DNA of 64,000 nt from Oceanococcus sp041619555 (GTDB lineage: Bacteria; Pseudomonadota; Gammaproteobacteria; Nevskiales; Oceanococcaceae): positions 1 through 64,000 of the forward strand of contig JBFKDQ010000005.1 of assembly GCA_041619555.1 (NCBI GenBank). The letters are read 5' to 3'. This document shows positions 38,130-46,826 of this stretch, piece after piece; the stretch's first letter is position 1; every line of letters begins with the position of its first letter. Made by a program: the position numbers and the translations under genes. The notes under the pieces are model-generated. The model did not search any database and was not told where the DNA came from. It saw only the letters and a list, made by a program, of their open reading frames with translations.

Positions 38130-38394
38130 TCCTGCTTTCTCCATTTTTGCTTGCATGGGATTGAAAAATTGCGCGTTCGCATTGTCTTCGATCGCTCACG
38201 CAAAAGTCATCCAGGGCTGCGCCGGCATTCCCATTGGTGTGGTCTGGTCAAGCGACTCAACTTGTCAGAGCTCAGGCGCTGAGCGACCATGGCCCAACGC
38301 TGCCCCCGTCGCCGCGGCTTGCTGACCCACCCGCCACGGATCCCACAGGGGCCGCGAGCTTGCAGATTTCGACCCATTTACGGAGTGCCTCGGC

Positions 38395-39417
38395 ATGCTC
38401 TTACGCGCCCAGTCCACCTGGCTTCTCGCCCTGCTGGCCGGCCTGCCCCTTCTGCAGGCCTGCCCCGGCCAGCAAGCCCCGCCGGAGGATCCAGGGGAGG
38501 AATACGCTCTGTGTGTCAGCAGCGACTGTGGCGAGGTCACCGTTCTGCTGCCCATACCGGACGCAGAGAATATTCATTTCACCCCGCAGGGACGGCTATT
38601 CGTCACCGGTGGCAGTCAGATTTACGAGGTGAGCACAGACAATGACGGCACGTTCAGCGCAACCGCCCTGAGCGACGAAAATTGCAGCTACACCGGCATG
38701 GCGCAGAAAGGCGACATCCTGTATGCCGCCTGTGGCGATGGCCGCCTGTTTGCCGGGCTGATCAATTCCGCGCCGCAACTGCAGCCCATCTTTCAGATGG
38801 AAAACATGTGTATTGCCAACGGCATGGCACTGGGTCCTGACGGCCATCTGTATGTGGTCGACGAACCCCTGAACCCCGCCTGCCTGCCGCCCGAACCCAA
38901 GATCGTTCGTCTGCAACTGGATCCTGCCGATGCACTTCATGTCATCCAGCAGGAGATCTGGCTGGCCGGTGATGCCTTCGGCACCCTGCCCTTCGGGGCT
39001 GGCACGCAAAGTCGATTTCCCAATGGCCTAGCGGTTCGCGACACACGCTTTTACAGCACGGATGGCGGCAGCATTTTTTACGTCGATCTGCTGCCGGATG
39101 GCAGCGCCGGACCGGTGACGCCGATCTTCTTCGAGGCCACCGCGCACGACGATCTGAGCATCGCCGGCGACAGCCTGCTTGTCACCGATTTCTTTCAGGG
39201 CCGCATCCTGCAACTGAGCCTGGAAGGCGAACTGCTGCAGGCCACCGATCCCGGGAGCTTCGACTCGCCCTCCGCGGTACAACAGGCGCAGCCTCCGATG
39301 TTCCGGGCCGATGACATTCTGGTGACGGAAAAGGGTCTGCTGCTGGAACAGAACCTGCCCATCGACGTGCTGAGCCTGTTCCGGCGCAGGTCTGCGGCCG
39401 AAGCCGCGCCACCTTAG
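38395..39417 (+). CDS. SMP-30/gluconolactonase-like propeller lipoprotein
   Basis: This 340-residue protein has an export signal with a possible lipobox (LLQACPGQ) and a six-bladed propeller-like body: ENIHFTPQGRLFVTGG, IANGMALGPDGHLYVVDEP, FPNGLAVRDTRFYSTDGG and LSIAGDSLLVTDFFQGRI. These strand patterns match SMP-30/strictosidine-synthase-like proteins, which hydrolyse lactones or phosphoesters in the periplasm. GGAG lies 9 bases before the ATG. Several Cys residues (CVSSDC, ENCSYTG, NPACLPP) may form disulfides. Enzymatic activity is not certain. Confidence 0.8.
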   Translation: MLLRAQSTWLLALLAGLPLLQACPGQQAPPEDPGEEYALCVSSDCGEVTVLLPIPDAENIHFTPQGRLFVTGGSQIYEVSTDNDGTFSATALSDENCSYTGMAQKGDILYAACGDGRLFAGLINSAPQLQPIFQMENMCIANGMALGPDGHLYVVDEPLNPACLPPEPKIVRLQLDPADALHVIQQEIWLAGDAFGTLPFGAGTQSRFPNGLAVRDTRFYSTDGGSIFYVDLLPDGSAGPVTPIFFEATAHDDLSIAGDSLLVTDFFQGRILQLSLEGELLQATDPGSFDSPSAVQQAQPPMFRADDILVTEKGLLLEQNLPIDVLSLFRRRSAAEAAPP

Positions 39418-39583
39418 ATCCAAGCGCAGCCCGGATGCCCACCCGGTGACAGTTGGCGGCTTGGCTCGCTACCATTCAGCCAGGGCATCAGCAGATCGGC
39501 CCGCCGACGCGTTTCGAAGCGGATCGGAATCCGTCCGGCGGCGATGACGAAAACATGACAGGCCAGGCCACAGGATTCCGTGC

Positions 39584-40591
39584 ATGACAAGCTCCGAAGC
39601 ACGCCGCGTACCCCCGCCGGCGGATCATCTCTCACCGCTAGACGCCAGCCTTGCCGGCCCCCACCCGCACTGGCAACCGATGGGCAAGGACCACGGCCCA
39701 CATGAGCACGTGGCCGCGATCGACGATCTGCAACTCGTCTATACCCGTGAGGGTCGACCGCAAGATCCCGCCGTGGTGCTGATCATGGGCCTGGGCGGCC
39801 AGTTGCTCAGCTGGCCGGAAGACTTCTGTCGCGGACTGCTTGAGGCGGGATACCAGGTCATCCGCTTCGACAACCGGGATGCGGGTCGCTCGACCAAATT
39901 CGACACCCACGGCGAACCCCCTTTGCTGCGTCTGGCCGGCGCCAGCGCGCTGGGGCGGCCCTTGCAGGTGCCCTACCAGCTGACGGACATGGCCCTGGAC
40001 GTCCTCGGGCTACTGGATGCCCTGCAGATTGAAAGCGCGCATATCGTCGGCATTTCCATGGGCGGCATGATTGCTCAGATCCTCGCCGCCGAAGCGCCGG
40101 CCAGAGTGCTCAGTCTGACCAGCATGATGTCCACCAGCGGCCATCCCGAACTGCCGGGCCCCAAGCTGCACCTGCGCCTGCGCATGCTGCGGCGACGTTC
40201 GCCCCATCCGGACCAGGCCTTGCGGGATTCCATCCGCAGCCTGCAGCTGATGGGCAGTCCGGCCTATCCGCGCTCACAGGAGGAACTGGCCCGCATCCTG
40301 CGGCCGCAAATCCAGCGCGGATTCCACCCGGCGGGCATCAAGCGCCAGCTCGCCGCCATCCTGGCCAGCGGCAGCCGGACCGGACTCCTGCCCGCCATCC
40401 AGATTCCTGCCCTGATCATGCACGGCGATGCCGACCCCTTGATTCCGGTCGCCGCCGCCCATGATCTGGCGGATCGAATTCCCGGCGCGCGCCTGGATAT
40501 CATCGAAGGCCTGGGACACGATCTGCCGACCCTGGCCCTGCCTCGCATTCTCGACACCCTGCTGCAGCATCTCCACCAGGCCGACACCTGA
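39584..40591 (+). CDS. Alpha/beta hydrolase
   Basis: This 335-residue cytoplasmic hydrolase has the nucleophile motif GISMGGM (Ser158), the oxyanion region LIMGLGGQLLSW, an acid in HGDADPLIPV and the C-terminal His in GLGHDLP. The fold is complete. It resembles esterases of the RsbQ/aclacinomycin-methylesterase type, including FDNRDAGRST. Substrate not inferable. It lies between a propeller lipoprotein and a converging membrane-protein gene. Confidence 0.9.
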   Translation: MTSSEARRVPPPADHLSPLDASLAGPHPHWQPMGKDHGPHEHVAAIDDLQLVYTREGRPQDPAVVLIMGLGGQLLSWPEDFCRGLLEAGYQVIRFDNRDAGRSTKFDTHGEPPLLRLAGASALGRPLQVPYQLTDMALDVLGLLDALQIESAHIVGISMGGMIAQILAAEAPARVLSLTSMMSTSGHPELPGPKLHLRLRMLRRRSPHPDQALRDSIRSLQLMGSPAYPRSQEELARILRPQIQRGFHPAGIKRQLAAILASGSRTGLLPAIQIPALIMHGDADPLIPVAAAHDLADRIPGARLDIIEGLGHDLPTLALPRILDTLLQHLHQADT

Positions 40592-40606
40592 ACGGCAGGC
40601 GGCGAT

Positions 40607-41365
40607 CTAAGTCTCTGCAGTCGGCTCGACTGGCGGCGCTGGCGGCGCGTCCGGCCGCGCGCCAAAGATGTCCACGTAGCCACGATAATTGGCCGCCAGC
40701 GTCACCGGCACCAGAACCAGCAATCCCAGCCCCAGAGGGAGAACGGCAATCAGACCCAGTGGAATCATGATCAGGCCGAAAACACTCAGCGCAGCCAAGT
40801 TGCGCCAGCAACCCCGGTAGCTGGTGCGCAGCGCCTCGAACACCGGCATCGGCTGCAAGGCGACCAGGGCGGTGGCAAACCACATGGCCAGAACCAGCGG
40901 TAAAAGCAACAACAGGCTGAAACTCAACAGCCACAGCAGGGCCGCAGGCTCCGCCGCCGCCGTGTCGAGCGAAGCGCCGTCCACCAGCACCAGTCCCAGC
41001 ACCGAAACCAACACGGCAAACAGCGCGAACAGACCCAGCGTGGCGAGCCCCAGCAGGGCCAGGGCGCCGACCCGATTACTGGAAAAAGCCGAAAACAGAT
41101 GCGCAATTCTGAGGCTGCCGCCGGTTTCCAGCGCCAGGCAGCCAGCGAGCATGCCGGCCGTCAGCACCGGGCCAAGAATCGCCATGGCCAGAGGCCCCAG
41201 TGGCAGCAGATTCGCGCCCGCCTGTAGCAGCAACCAGATCAGTGCGATCACGATCCACTCGCCCGGCGCTCGCATGAACAAGCCGAAACCCTGTCGGACC
41301 CATTGCCAGCCCTGCGCAGCCGGCCAATGGCGAAACCTCTGTTGCTCATCCTGTTGCGAATTCAT
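40607..41365 (-). CDS. BPSS1780-type integral membrane protein
   Basis: This 252-residue protein has five or six TM helices and matches the BPSS1780 family seen in proteobacteria. Landmarks are the N-terminal GWQWVRQGFGLFMRAPGEWI, GGSLRIAHLFSAF, and the C-terminal LAALSVFGLIMIPLGL followed by a cytoplasmic acidic/Pro tail (PDAPPAPPVEPTAET). The function is unknown. It ends 15 bp from the alpha/beta-hydrolase stop. Confidence 0.85.
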   Translation of the reverse strand: MNSQQDEQQRFRHWPAAQGWQWVRQGFGLFMRAPGEWIVIALIWLLLQAGANLLPLGPLAMAILGPVLTAGMLAGCLALETGGSLRIAHLFSAFSSNRVGALALLGLATLGLFALFAVLVSVLGLVLVDGASLDTAAAEPAALLWLLSFSLLLLLPLVLAMWFATALVALQPMPVFEALRTSYRGCWRNLAALSVFGLIMIPLGLIAVLPLGLGLLVLVPVTLAANYRGYVDIFGARPDAPPAPPVEPTAET

Positions 41366-41422
41366 TCTGTCCCCTGCGCGATGGCCCCGAGCATCGCACA
41401 GCCCGAGTGCTGCGCCAATGGC

Positions 41423-42091
41423 TCAGCTCAGGCCAGCGACCATCCCCTGCAGGGCATCCAGGGTTCGATCCAGGGTATAGGCGAAAACGGCGTCGTCATC
41501 GTGTCGCCCCAGTTGCGGGAGGATTTCCAGCCAGGCCCCGCGGCTCTCGGGGGAAAGGCCTTGCAGCGCCTTCTGCACCCCGCTGAATTCATCCGGCACG
41601 CTGCTGGGCAGCACCAGTTCCATCAGCACACTACCGATCACCACCCGGCTCACCCAGCGCTGGGCATCGGCCAGCTGCGCCCCGTGCAGGCCGGCCTGAC
41701 GTAAGGCCAGCAAGAGCGGGTTGGACAGCTCCAGCCAGGCCGCCGGCGTCGCCACGCCGGCGCGCAGCTGACTGGCGATAAAGGGATAACGAAGCAACTG
41801 GGCACGCAGCGCCTGCGCCCAGCACCGCACCGTGTCCTGCCAGCGCGCCCCCGGACTGATTCGGATCTCACCCAGGACCTCCTCGGCCACCGCCTGCAAC
41901 AAGTCCTCACGATTGCGCACATGGGTGTATAGCGACATCGGCGCGGCCTTCAGGGCCGTGGCCAAGGCCTGCATCGTCAGATCCTTGTCCGGCTGCCGGC
42001 GCATCAATTCCAGCGCCGCCGCAACAATGCCGGCGCGCGACAACTGCGCCGGTCGACCGCGTTTGCGAGGCCTCAATTCGGGGCTTGACAT
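41423..42091 (-). CDS. TetR/AcrR family regulator, divergent from the DUF1214 operon
   Basis: This 222-residue regulator has an N-terminal RKRGRPAQLSRAG lead and an HTH (TMQALATALKAAPMSLYTHV), followed by the TetR_C ligand domain. The start at 42091 (MSSPELRPRKRG) leaves just 32 bp to the ATG of the divergent DUF1214 gene, with an inverted repeat in between. It therefore most likely controls that four-gene operon and itself. Ligand unknown; the operon suggests a lipophilic alcohol or steroid. Confidence 0.9.
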   Translation of the reverse strand: MSSPELRPRKRGRPAQLSRAGIVAAALELMRRQPDKDLTMQALATALKAAPMSLYTHVRNREDLLQAVAEEVLGEIRISPGARWQDTVRCWAQALRAQLLRYPFIASQLRAGVATPAAWLELSNPLLLALRQAGLHGAQLADAQRWVSRVVIGSVLMELVLPSSVPDEFSGVQKALQGLSPESRGAWLEILPQLGRHDDDAVFAYTLDRTLDALQGMVAGLS

Positions 42092-42114
42092 TATTTCCGT
42101 ATGCCTTACGTTAT
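42085..42114. promoter_or_regulatory. Divergent promoter/operator between TetR and DUF1214 genes
   Basis: TTGACA at 42085 is a plausible -35 box reading right, and CGTATGCCTTACG (42098-42110) is an inverted repeat with 4-bp arms CGTA/TACG, flanked on both sides by TTATTT. All lies between the two start codons or just inside the TetR start, so one repressor could shut both directions. Confidence 0.5.
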
Positions 42115-42123
42115 TTGCCCTTG

Positions 42124-43338
42124 ATGGTAACGACCCAGGAGCCAATCATCAAAGCTTTTCTCGTCAAATGCCTGCAGGGATTTCGCAAGATCCGCCTGCT
42201 CATGCTCAAGCTACGGGGCCAGACCGAAGCCGATGTCGCCGCCAGACGAATCGTCGAGGGCAAGTCCTGGGAAGAATTCTGCGACACCCTCAAGGCGGCC
42301 GGCAGCGCCATGGTCTTTCCCGGCGCGCCGCGCGACGCCTTCAATCAGGCCGAGGGCTATCGCTACCTCAGTCGCCTGGTCCGGGCGGGCCTGGAGGCTT
42401 TCGTCGAACACGCCGACCCGCGTGCCCCGGTGCTGCGTCGCATGGTGCACGAGACCGTCAAGATGGGCTCCGACAATCCCGACAACGACTACCGCAACGC
42501 GCCGATCAGCGGCGCATACCGCTATCGCATCAGCGGGAAGCGCGGCACCGTTCACTACCTTGGATTCGGCACCCAGAAAGGCCATTACGGTCAGGGCGGC
42601 CAGATGCCGACAACCGGCTATCTGGAAGCCTCACAGATGCAGATCGACGCTGATGGCCGCTTCGAAATCATCGTCAGCGTCGAGCCACAGGACGGCAACT
42701 GGCTGCCGATGCAAGCGGAATCGAGCATGATCATCGTGCGCCAGACCTTCGAGGACCGCCGTACGGAAGTGCCGGCCAGTCTGAAGATCGAACGCATTGG
42801 CGGCGATGGCCTGCCCTCGCCGGTCACGGCCCAGAGCATCGATCACGGCCTCAACATGGCCAGCACCCTGGTCGCCGGCGCATCCATGCTGTTCGCCAAG
42901 TGGTCGCGAGATTTCCAGCGTCATGTCAATGAGCTCCCGATGTTCGACCCGGAAGTCTCCACCGCTGCCGGCGGCGATCCCAACATCATCTACTACCACA
43001 GCTACTGGCGATTGGCGGCGGATGAGGCCCTGCTGATCGAAGCCACGCCGCCGGTTTGCGACAGCTGGAATTTCCAGCTCGACAACCACTGGCTGGAATC
43101 CCTGGACTACCGCTACTTCACCATCCATGTGAACAAGCACACGGCGATCTACGAAAGCGATGGCTCGGTGCGGATCATCGTGGCGCACGAGGACCCCGGA
43201 CTGCCCAACTGGATCAACACCGTCGGTCATGACTGTGGCGGCATGAGCTTTCGCTGGATCCGCGCCGAATCCCACCCGCAGCCGCAGACCCGGCTGGTCA
43301 AGCTGGCCGAACTGCGGGCTGCAGGGCGCGACCGATGA
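42124..43338 (+). CDS. DUF1214 domain-containing protein
   Basis: This 404-residue cytoplasmic protein has a helical N-terminus and a C-terminal DUF1214 domain (from about residue 290, WNFQLDNHWLESLDYRY to DPGLPNWINTVGHDCGG). ATG 42124 is preferred over the TTG at 42085, which would sit in the promoter. There is no obvious ribosome site; transcription may start only a few bases upstream. It is followed by a 4-bp overlapping sulfotransferase gene, then an SDR and an SRPBCC gene. DUF1214 proteins often occur with sulfotransferases and acyl-CoA genes; no reaction is established. Confidence 0.88.
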   Translation: MVTTQEPIIKAFLVKCLQGFRKIRLLMLKLRGQTEADVAARRIVEGKSWEEFCDTLKAAGSAMVFPGAPRDAFNQAEGYRYLSRLVRAGLEAFVEHADPRAPVLRRMVHETVKMGSDNPDNDYRNAPISGAYRYRISGKRGTVHYLGFGTQKGHYGQGGQMPTTGYLEASQMQIDADGRFEIIVSVEPQDGNWLPMQAESSMIIVRQTFEDRRTEVPASLKIERIGGDGLPSPVTAQSIDHGLNMASTLVAGASMLFAKWSRDFQRHVNELPMFDPEVSTAAGGDPNIIYYHSYWRLAADEALLIEATPPVCDSWNFQLDNHWLESLDYRYFTIHVNKHTAIYESDGSVRIIVAHEDPGLPNWINTVGHDCGGMSFRWIRAESHPQPQTRLVKLAELRAAGRDR

Positions 43339-44579
43339 GCGCCGAATTTCGCCCCTATCGGCCCAGAGCAATTGCCGTGCTCAATCAAATCGGCCGCCTG
43401 CTCGCCACACTGGGCTGGCAATCCAGCCTGGAGCCCGCCCGGCTGCTCCGCAAGGCGCAGGCCCAGACCGGCCTGCCGCCGCTGCAGGACCAAAGCTGCT
43501 TGCCGGCACTCGAAGTGCTGTGCGAATCCATCGACCGGGAAGCCCGCCTGCACCCCTTTGGCCGCTGGGTCATCCAGCAACGTCTGGTCGGCATTCTGGC
43601 CATGCGCATGCGCGTCGAAGCCGTGCTCGCCGCGCATCCGGACATTCTCGACATCGAAATCGACGCGCCTCTGGTCATCGCCGGCCTGCAACGCACCGGC
43701 ACCACGATGCTGCACCGGCTGCTGGCGGCGGATCCGGACAATCGGGCGCTGCTGTCTTGGGAGGCGATCAGCCCCCTGCCCCACCCGAAGCAAAAGGCCG
43801 GCAAACCGGATCGCCGTGTGGCGCTGGCGCGCACCGCGGAGAAAGGTCTGGCCTATCTTGCACCGGAATTCTTTGCCATCCATCCGGTGGAGGCCGAGGC
43901 CCCGGAAGAGGACGTGTTGCTGCTGGAATACAGTTTCATGAGTCAGGTCCCGCCGGCGACCCTGAATGTGCCCAGCTATGTGCGCTGGCTGGATCAGCAG
44001 GACATGACACCGGCGTATCTCTATCTCAAGCAACTGCTGCAGATCCTCCATTGGCAGAAGCCCGGCCGGCGCTGGGTTTTGAAAACTCCGGCGCATCTGG
44101 AACATCTGGACGTGCTGCTGAAGGTCTTCCCGGGGGCCCGGATCATCCAGACCCACCGTGATCCACTGCGCACGACCGGCTCCTTTTCCAGCATGCTGGC
44201 GCACGGTTTTGGCGTATTTTCCGATGCGGTGGACGCAAGCGGCGTCGCGGCGGAATGGCTGGAACGCAATGCCAGAATGGTGGAACGCGCCCTGCAGGTG
44301 CGCAAGGCGCACCCGCAAGCCTTTGTGGACGTGTCCTATTACGACCTGATGCAGGACCCATTGCAGCAGGTGGAACGCATTTACGCCCATGCCGGCCTGA
44401 AGCTTGACGAGCGCGCGCGCACCGCAATGCAGGCCTCGCGGCAACAGAACCGGCAGAACAAGCATGGCAAACACCGCTATCAGCTGGAGGATTTCGGCCT
44501 GAGCGCCAGCGCAGTGAACACACGCTATGCCCGGTACCGCGAATACTTCCAGATCCCCGTCGAAGAAAAGGCAGTCTGA
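43335..44579 (+). CDS. Sulfotransferase family protein
   Basis: This 414-residue enzyme is predicted to transfer sulfate from PAPS to a hydroxyl. The 5'-phosphosulfate loop is IAGLQRTGTTMLHRLL, and the 3'-phosphate site is IQTHRDPLRTTGSFSSM. The N-terminal 100 residues are helical, as in long bacterial sulfotransferases. It overlaps the DUF1214 stop (ATGA) and is followed one base later by the SDR gene. No PAPS synthesis gene is nearby. In this context a sterol, steroid or fatty-alcohol substrate is plausible but unproven. Confidence 0.9.
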   Translation: MSAEFRPYRPRAIAVLNQIGRLLATLGWQSSLEPARLLRKAQAQTGLPPLQDQSCLPALEVLCESIDREARLHPFGRWVIQQRLVGILAMRMRVEAVLAAHPDILDIEIDAPLVIAGLQRTGTTMLHRLLAADPDNRALLSWEAISPLPHPKQKAGKPDRRVALARTAEKGLAYLAPEFFAIHPVEAEAPEEDVLLLEYSFMSQVPPATLNVPSYVRWLDQQDMTPAYLYLKQLLQILHWQKPGRRWVLKTPAHLEHLDVLLKVFPGARIIQTHRDPLRTTGSFSSMLAHGFGVFSDAVDASGVAAEWLERNARMVERALQVRKAHPQAFVDVSYYDLMQDPLQQVERIYAHAGLKLDERARTAMQASRQQNRQNKHGKHRYQLEDFGLSASAVNTRYARYREYFQIPVEEKAV

Positions 44580-44580
44580 C

Positions 44581-45606
44581 ATGAGCGAAACCGGCAACTA
44601 CCGCAACCCTGTCCTCGCCACGGTGCATGGCATTCTCGATCTCTTCAAGCGACAGTCGCCAATCGGACAGCTCGGCGACGACGAGCGTCTCGATGGCCAG
44701 ACCTGCCTGGTCACCGGCGCCAATTCCGGCCTGGGCCTGGCTACCAGCATCGAGCTTGCCCGCCGCGGCGCCCATGTGATCATGGCCTGCCGGCGCAATG
44801 ACAGCGCCGCACTGCAACAGGTCCAATCCGCCAGTGGCGGCGACAAGGCGGAACTGATCGCACTCGATCTGGCCGACATCCCGGCCATTCACGCCTGTTG
44901 TGACCTCCTCAGAGACCGCGGGGTCCGCCTCGACCGCGTGGTGTTGAATGCCGGACTGGTCCCGCAAAAGGCCAGCCGCACGGCGCAGGGCTTTGAGACC
45001 ATGTTCGGCGTGCATTTTCTCGGCAACATGCAATTCGTCCTGCGGCTGCTGGCCGACGGCAGCATCCCCAACCGCAGTTTCAGCGTGACGCCCGCCACGC
45101 CGACATCCGGCAGCCCGGCACGCATCATCTTCGTTTCATCGGAATCCCATCGCTCCGGCAGCCCCATTGATCTGGCCCACCTTGGCGACTTCGTGGATTA
45201 TTCCGCAATGGGCAGCATCGCCCAGTACGGCCATAGCAAGCTGGTGATGACCAGTTTCGCGATGGAACTGGCGCGACGACTGCAAGACGAACAGGGGATT
45301 GACGTGGCCGTGCATGCGCTGTGCCCGGGGCCGATCAATTCAAATATTGCCCGTGAGGCGCCCGCCGCCTTCAAGCCACTGCTGAAACTGGTGATGGGCG
45401 CATTATTCGCCAGTCCCGAGAAGGCCGCCGCACCGGTGCTGTTCCTCGCCTGCTCACGCCAGATCGACAGGGAAAGCGGAATCTACCTCCACCTGCTGGT
45501 TCGCAAACAGCCGGCCGCCCAGGCCTGCGATGCCGAACTTGCCCAGGCCATCTGGCAACGCGGCGAGCAGTGGCTCGCGCCATTCGCCCCGGACAGCGCA
45601 AGCTGA
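44581..45606 (+). CDS. Short-chain dehydrogenase (retinol/WWOX-like)
   Basis: This 341-residue SDR has TCLVTGANSGLGLATSIELA, VLNAGLVPQKASRT in the NNAG position, catalytic Ser in FVSSESHRSG and YGHSK. It resembles protochlorophyllide-reductase/retinol-dehydrogenase-like SDRs, which act on lipophilic alcohols or ketones. The start ATG lies one base after the sulfotransferase stop; an in-frame codon at 44527 lies inside that gene. It is the third gene of the TetR-controlled operon and could make or use the hydroxyl that is sulfated. Confidence 0.92.
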   Translation: MSETGNYRNPVLATVHGILDLFKRQSPIGQLGDDERLDGQTCLVTGANSGLGLATSIELARRGAHVIMACRRNDSAALQQVQSASGGDKAELIALDLADIPAIHACCDLLRDRGVRLDRVVLNAGLVPQKASRTAQGFETMFGVHFLGNMQFVLRLLADGSIPNRSFSVTPATPTSGSPARIIFVSSESHRSGSPIDLAHLGDFVDYSAMGSIAQYGHSKLVMTSFAMELARRLQDEQGIDVAVHALCPGPINSNIAREAPAAFKPLLKLVMGALFASPEKAAAPVLFLACSRQIDRESGIYLHLLVRKQPAAQACDAELAQAIWQRGEQWLAPFAPDSAS

Positions 45607-45631
45607 CCCCACTCAAGAACGAGACCTGACC

Positions 45632-46135
45632 ATGCCCAGCGCCAGCACCGAAATCCTGATTCATGCCCCGATCGACAGGGTCTGGACCGCCATGACCGAC
45701 ATCAAGGGCTACCAGAACTGGAACCCGTTTGTCGAAAAGATCGAATGCGCCAGCCTCCCTCCCGCAGTCGGCAGCGATCTGACCCTGCACGTGCGATTTG
45801 CCAATGGCAAAAAAGTCACGACCATCGAACGCATCACCCGCCTGAACCCACCGGCGTCCGACCCGGACGGACAGCTCAGGGCCACGCTGGAATATCGCTT
45901 TCTCGGCATTCTGGCCAATCTGAACATGGTGCGCGGCAGCCGTCCGCAGATCATCGAACAAGTCGATGCCAACACCACACGCTACCGCACCAGCGAGACC
46001 CTGAGCGGCTGGCTGTCATGGGCGGCGCCGATCAAGTTGGTGCAGGACGGCTTCGAACGTCATGCCGCCGCGCTCAAGCGCTATTGTGAAGAAACCCGGC
46101 AAGACGCCGATGAGGCGCCGGAATCTGCCGGCTGA
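45632..46135 (+). CDS. SRPBCC family protein
   Basis: This 167-residue protein has the START-like fold: ILIHAPIDRVWTAMTDIKGY, NWNPFVEKIEC, and the C-terminal helix LVQDGFERHAAALKRYCE. It is of the polyketide cyclase/SRPBCC type that binds hydrophobic ligands. It is the last gene of the DUF1214-sulfotransferase-SDR operon, 25 bp after the SDR stop. It parallels the SRPBCC domain fused to an SDR at 24743, which suggests these two folds work together in this organism. The ligand is unknown. Confidence 0.88.
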   Translation: MPSASTEILIHAPIDRVWTAMTDIKGYQNWNPFVEKIECASLPPAVGSDLTLHVRFANGKKVTTIERITRLNPPASDPDGQLRATLEYRFLGILANLNMVRGSRPQIIEQVDANTTRYRTSETLSGWLSWAAPIKLVQDGFERHAAALKRYCEETRQDADEAPESAG

Positions 46136-46154
46136 GCGGCAGGTCCTGCCGCGA

Positions 46155-46793
46155 TCAGAATTTGTCCGACCAGGCCAGGGTCCCGCGCATGATCATTTCC
46201 ACCGAAATCGTGCCGACGAACAGGGCCGTGATCCGGCCCGCGACCGCGATGTAGCGATCCACCAAGGGCTCGTTGCGCAGGCTGACAAAGTCATGCAGGG
46301 CCTTGAGCAGCAACATGACCCCGACCGACACCAGCACCGCCACATTGATGCAGAGCACGGCAGGCAATGGCCCATGCTCCTGCCCGATCAACACGCTGGC
46401 ACTGATCGTGCCAGGGCCAATCAGCACCGGCATGGCAATCGAGCCGGCCAGATGGCGCGATTCTCCCCGCAGGATTTCGATCGCCTCCGGGCCCTTGAAC
46501 ACGAACTGCAGTCCGATCAGCAAGAACACGATGCCACCGAAGATCTGAAACGAGGCGAACTCGGCTCTGACCAGGGTCGAGAAGATCACATCGCCCAGCA
46601 CGGCAAAGCAGGAGAACACCACCGCTGCGATCAGGCCGGCCCGGATCAGCACCCGGTCGAAAGCACGCCGCTCAAGCTTCTTGACCACGTCGACCAGATA
46701 GACGATGACCAGAAAAGGATTCAGCAACACCAGCAGCAAGGCTGCCGACTTGATGTATTCACTCACGTCGAACTCCAAAGGAAAAGTGTGCAT
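46155..46793 (-). CDS. MarC family integral membrane protein
   Basis: This 212-residue protein has six TM helices and the MarC/UPF0056 pattern: LLVLLNPFLVIVYLVDVV near the N-terminus and AMPVLIGPGTISASVLIG in the middle, with the conserved GPG. Family members were once linked to antibiotic resistance but have no proven transport role. It converges with the SRPBCC gene and lies 33 bp downstream of rsgA on the same strand. Confidence 0.92.
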   Translation of the reverse strand: MHTFPLEFDVSEYIKSAALLLVLLNPFLVIVYLVDVVKKLERRAFDRVLIRAGLIAAVVFSCFAVLGDVIFSTLVRAEFASFQIFGGIVFLLIGLQFVFKGPEAIEILRGESRHLAGSIAMPVLIGPGTISASVLIGQEHGPLPAVLCINVAVLVSVGVMLLLKALHDFVSLRNEPLVDRYIAVAGRITALFVGTISVEMIMRGTLAWSDKF

Positions 46794-46826
46794 GGTCGAA
46801 AATCTGCTCTAGGCCGCAGACCGATC

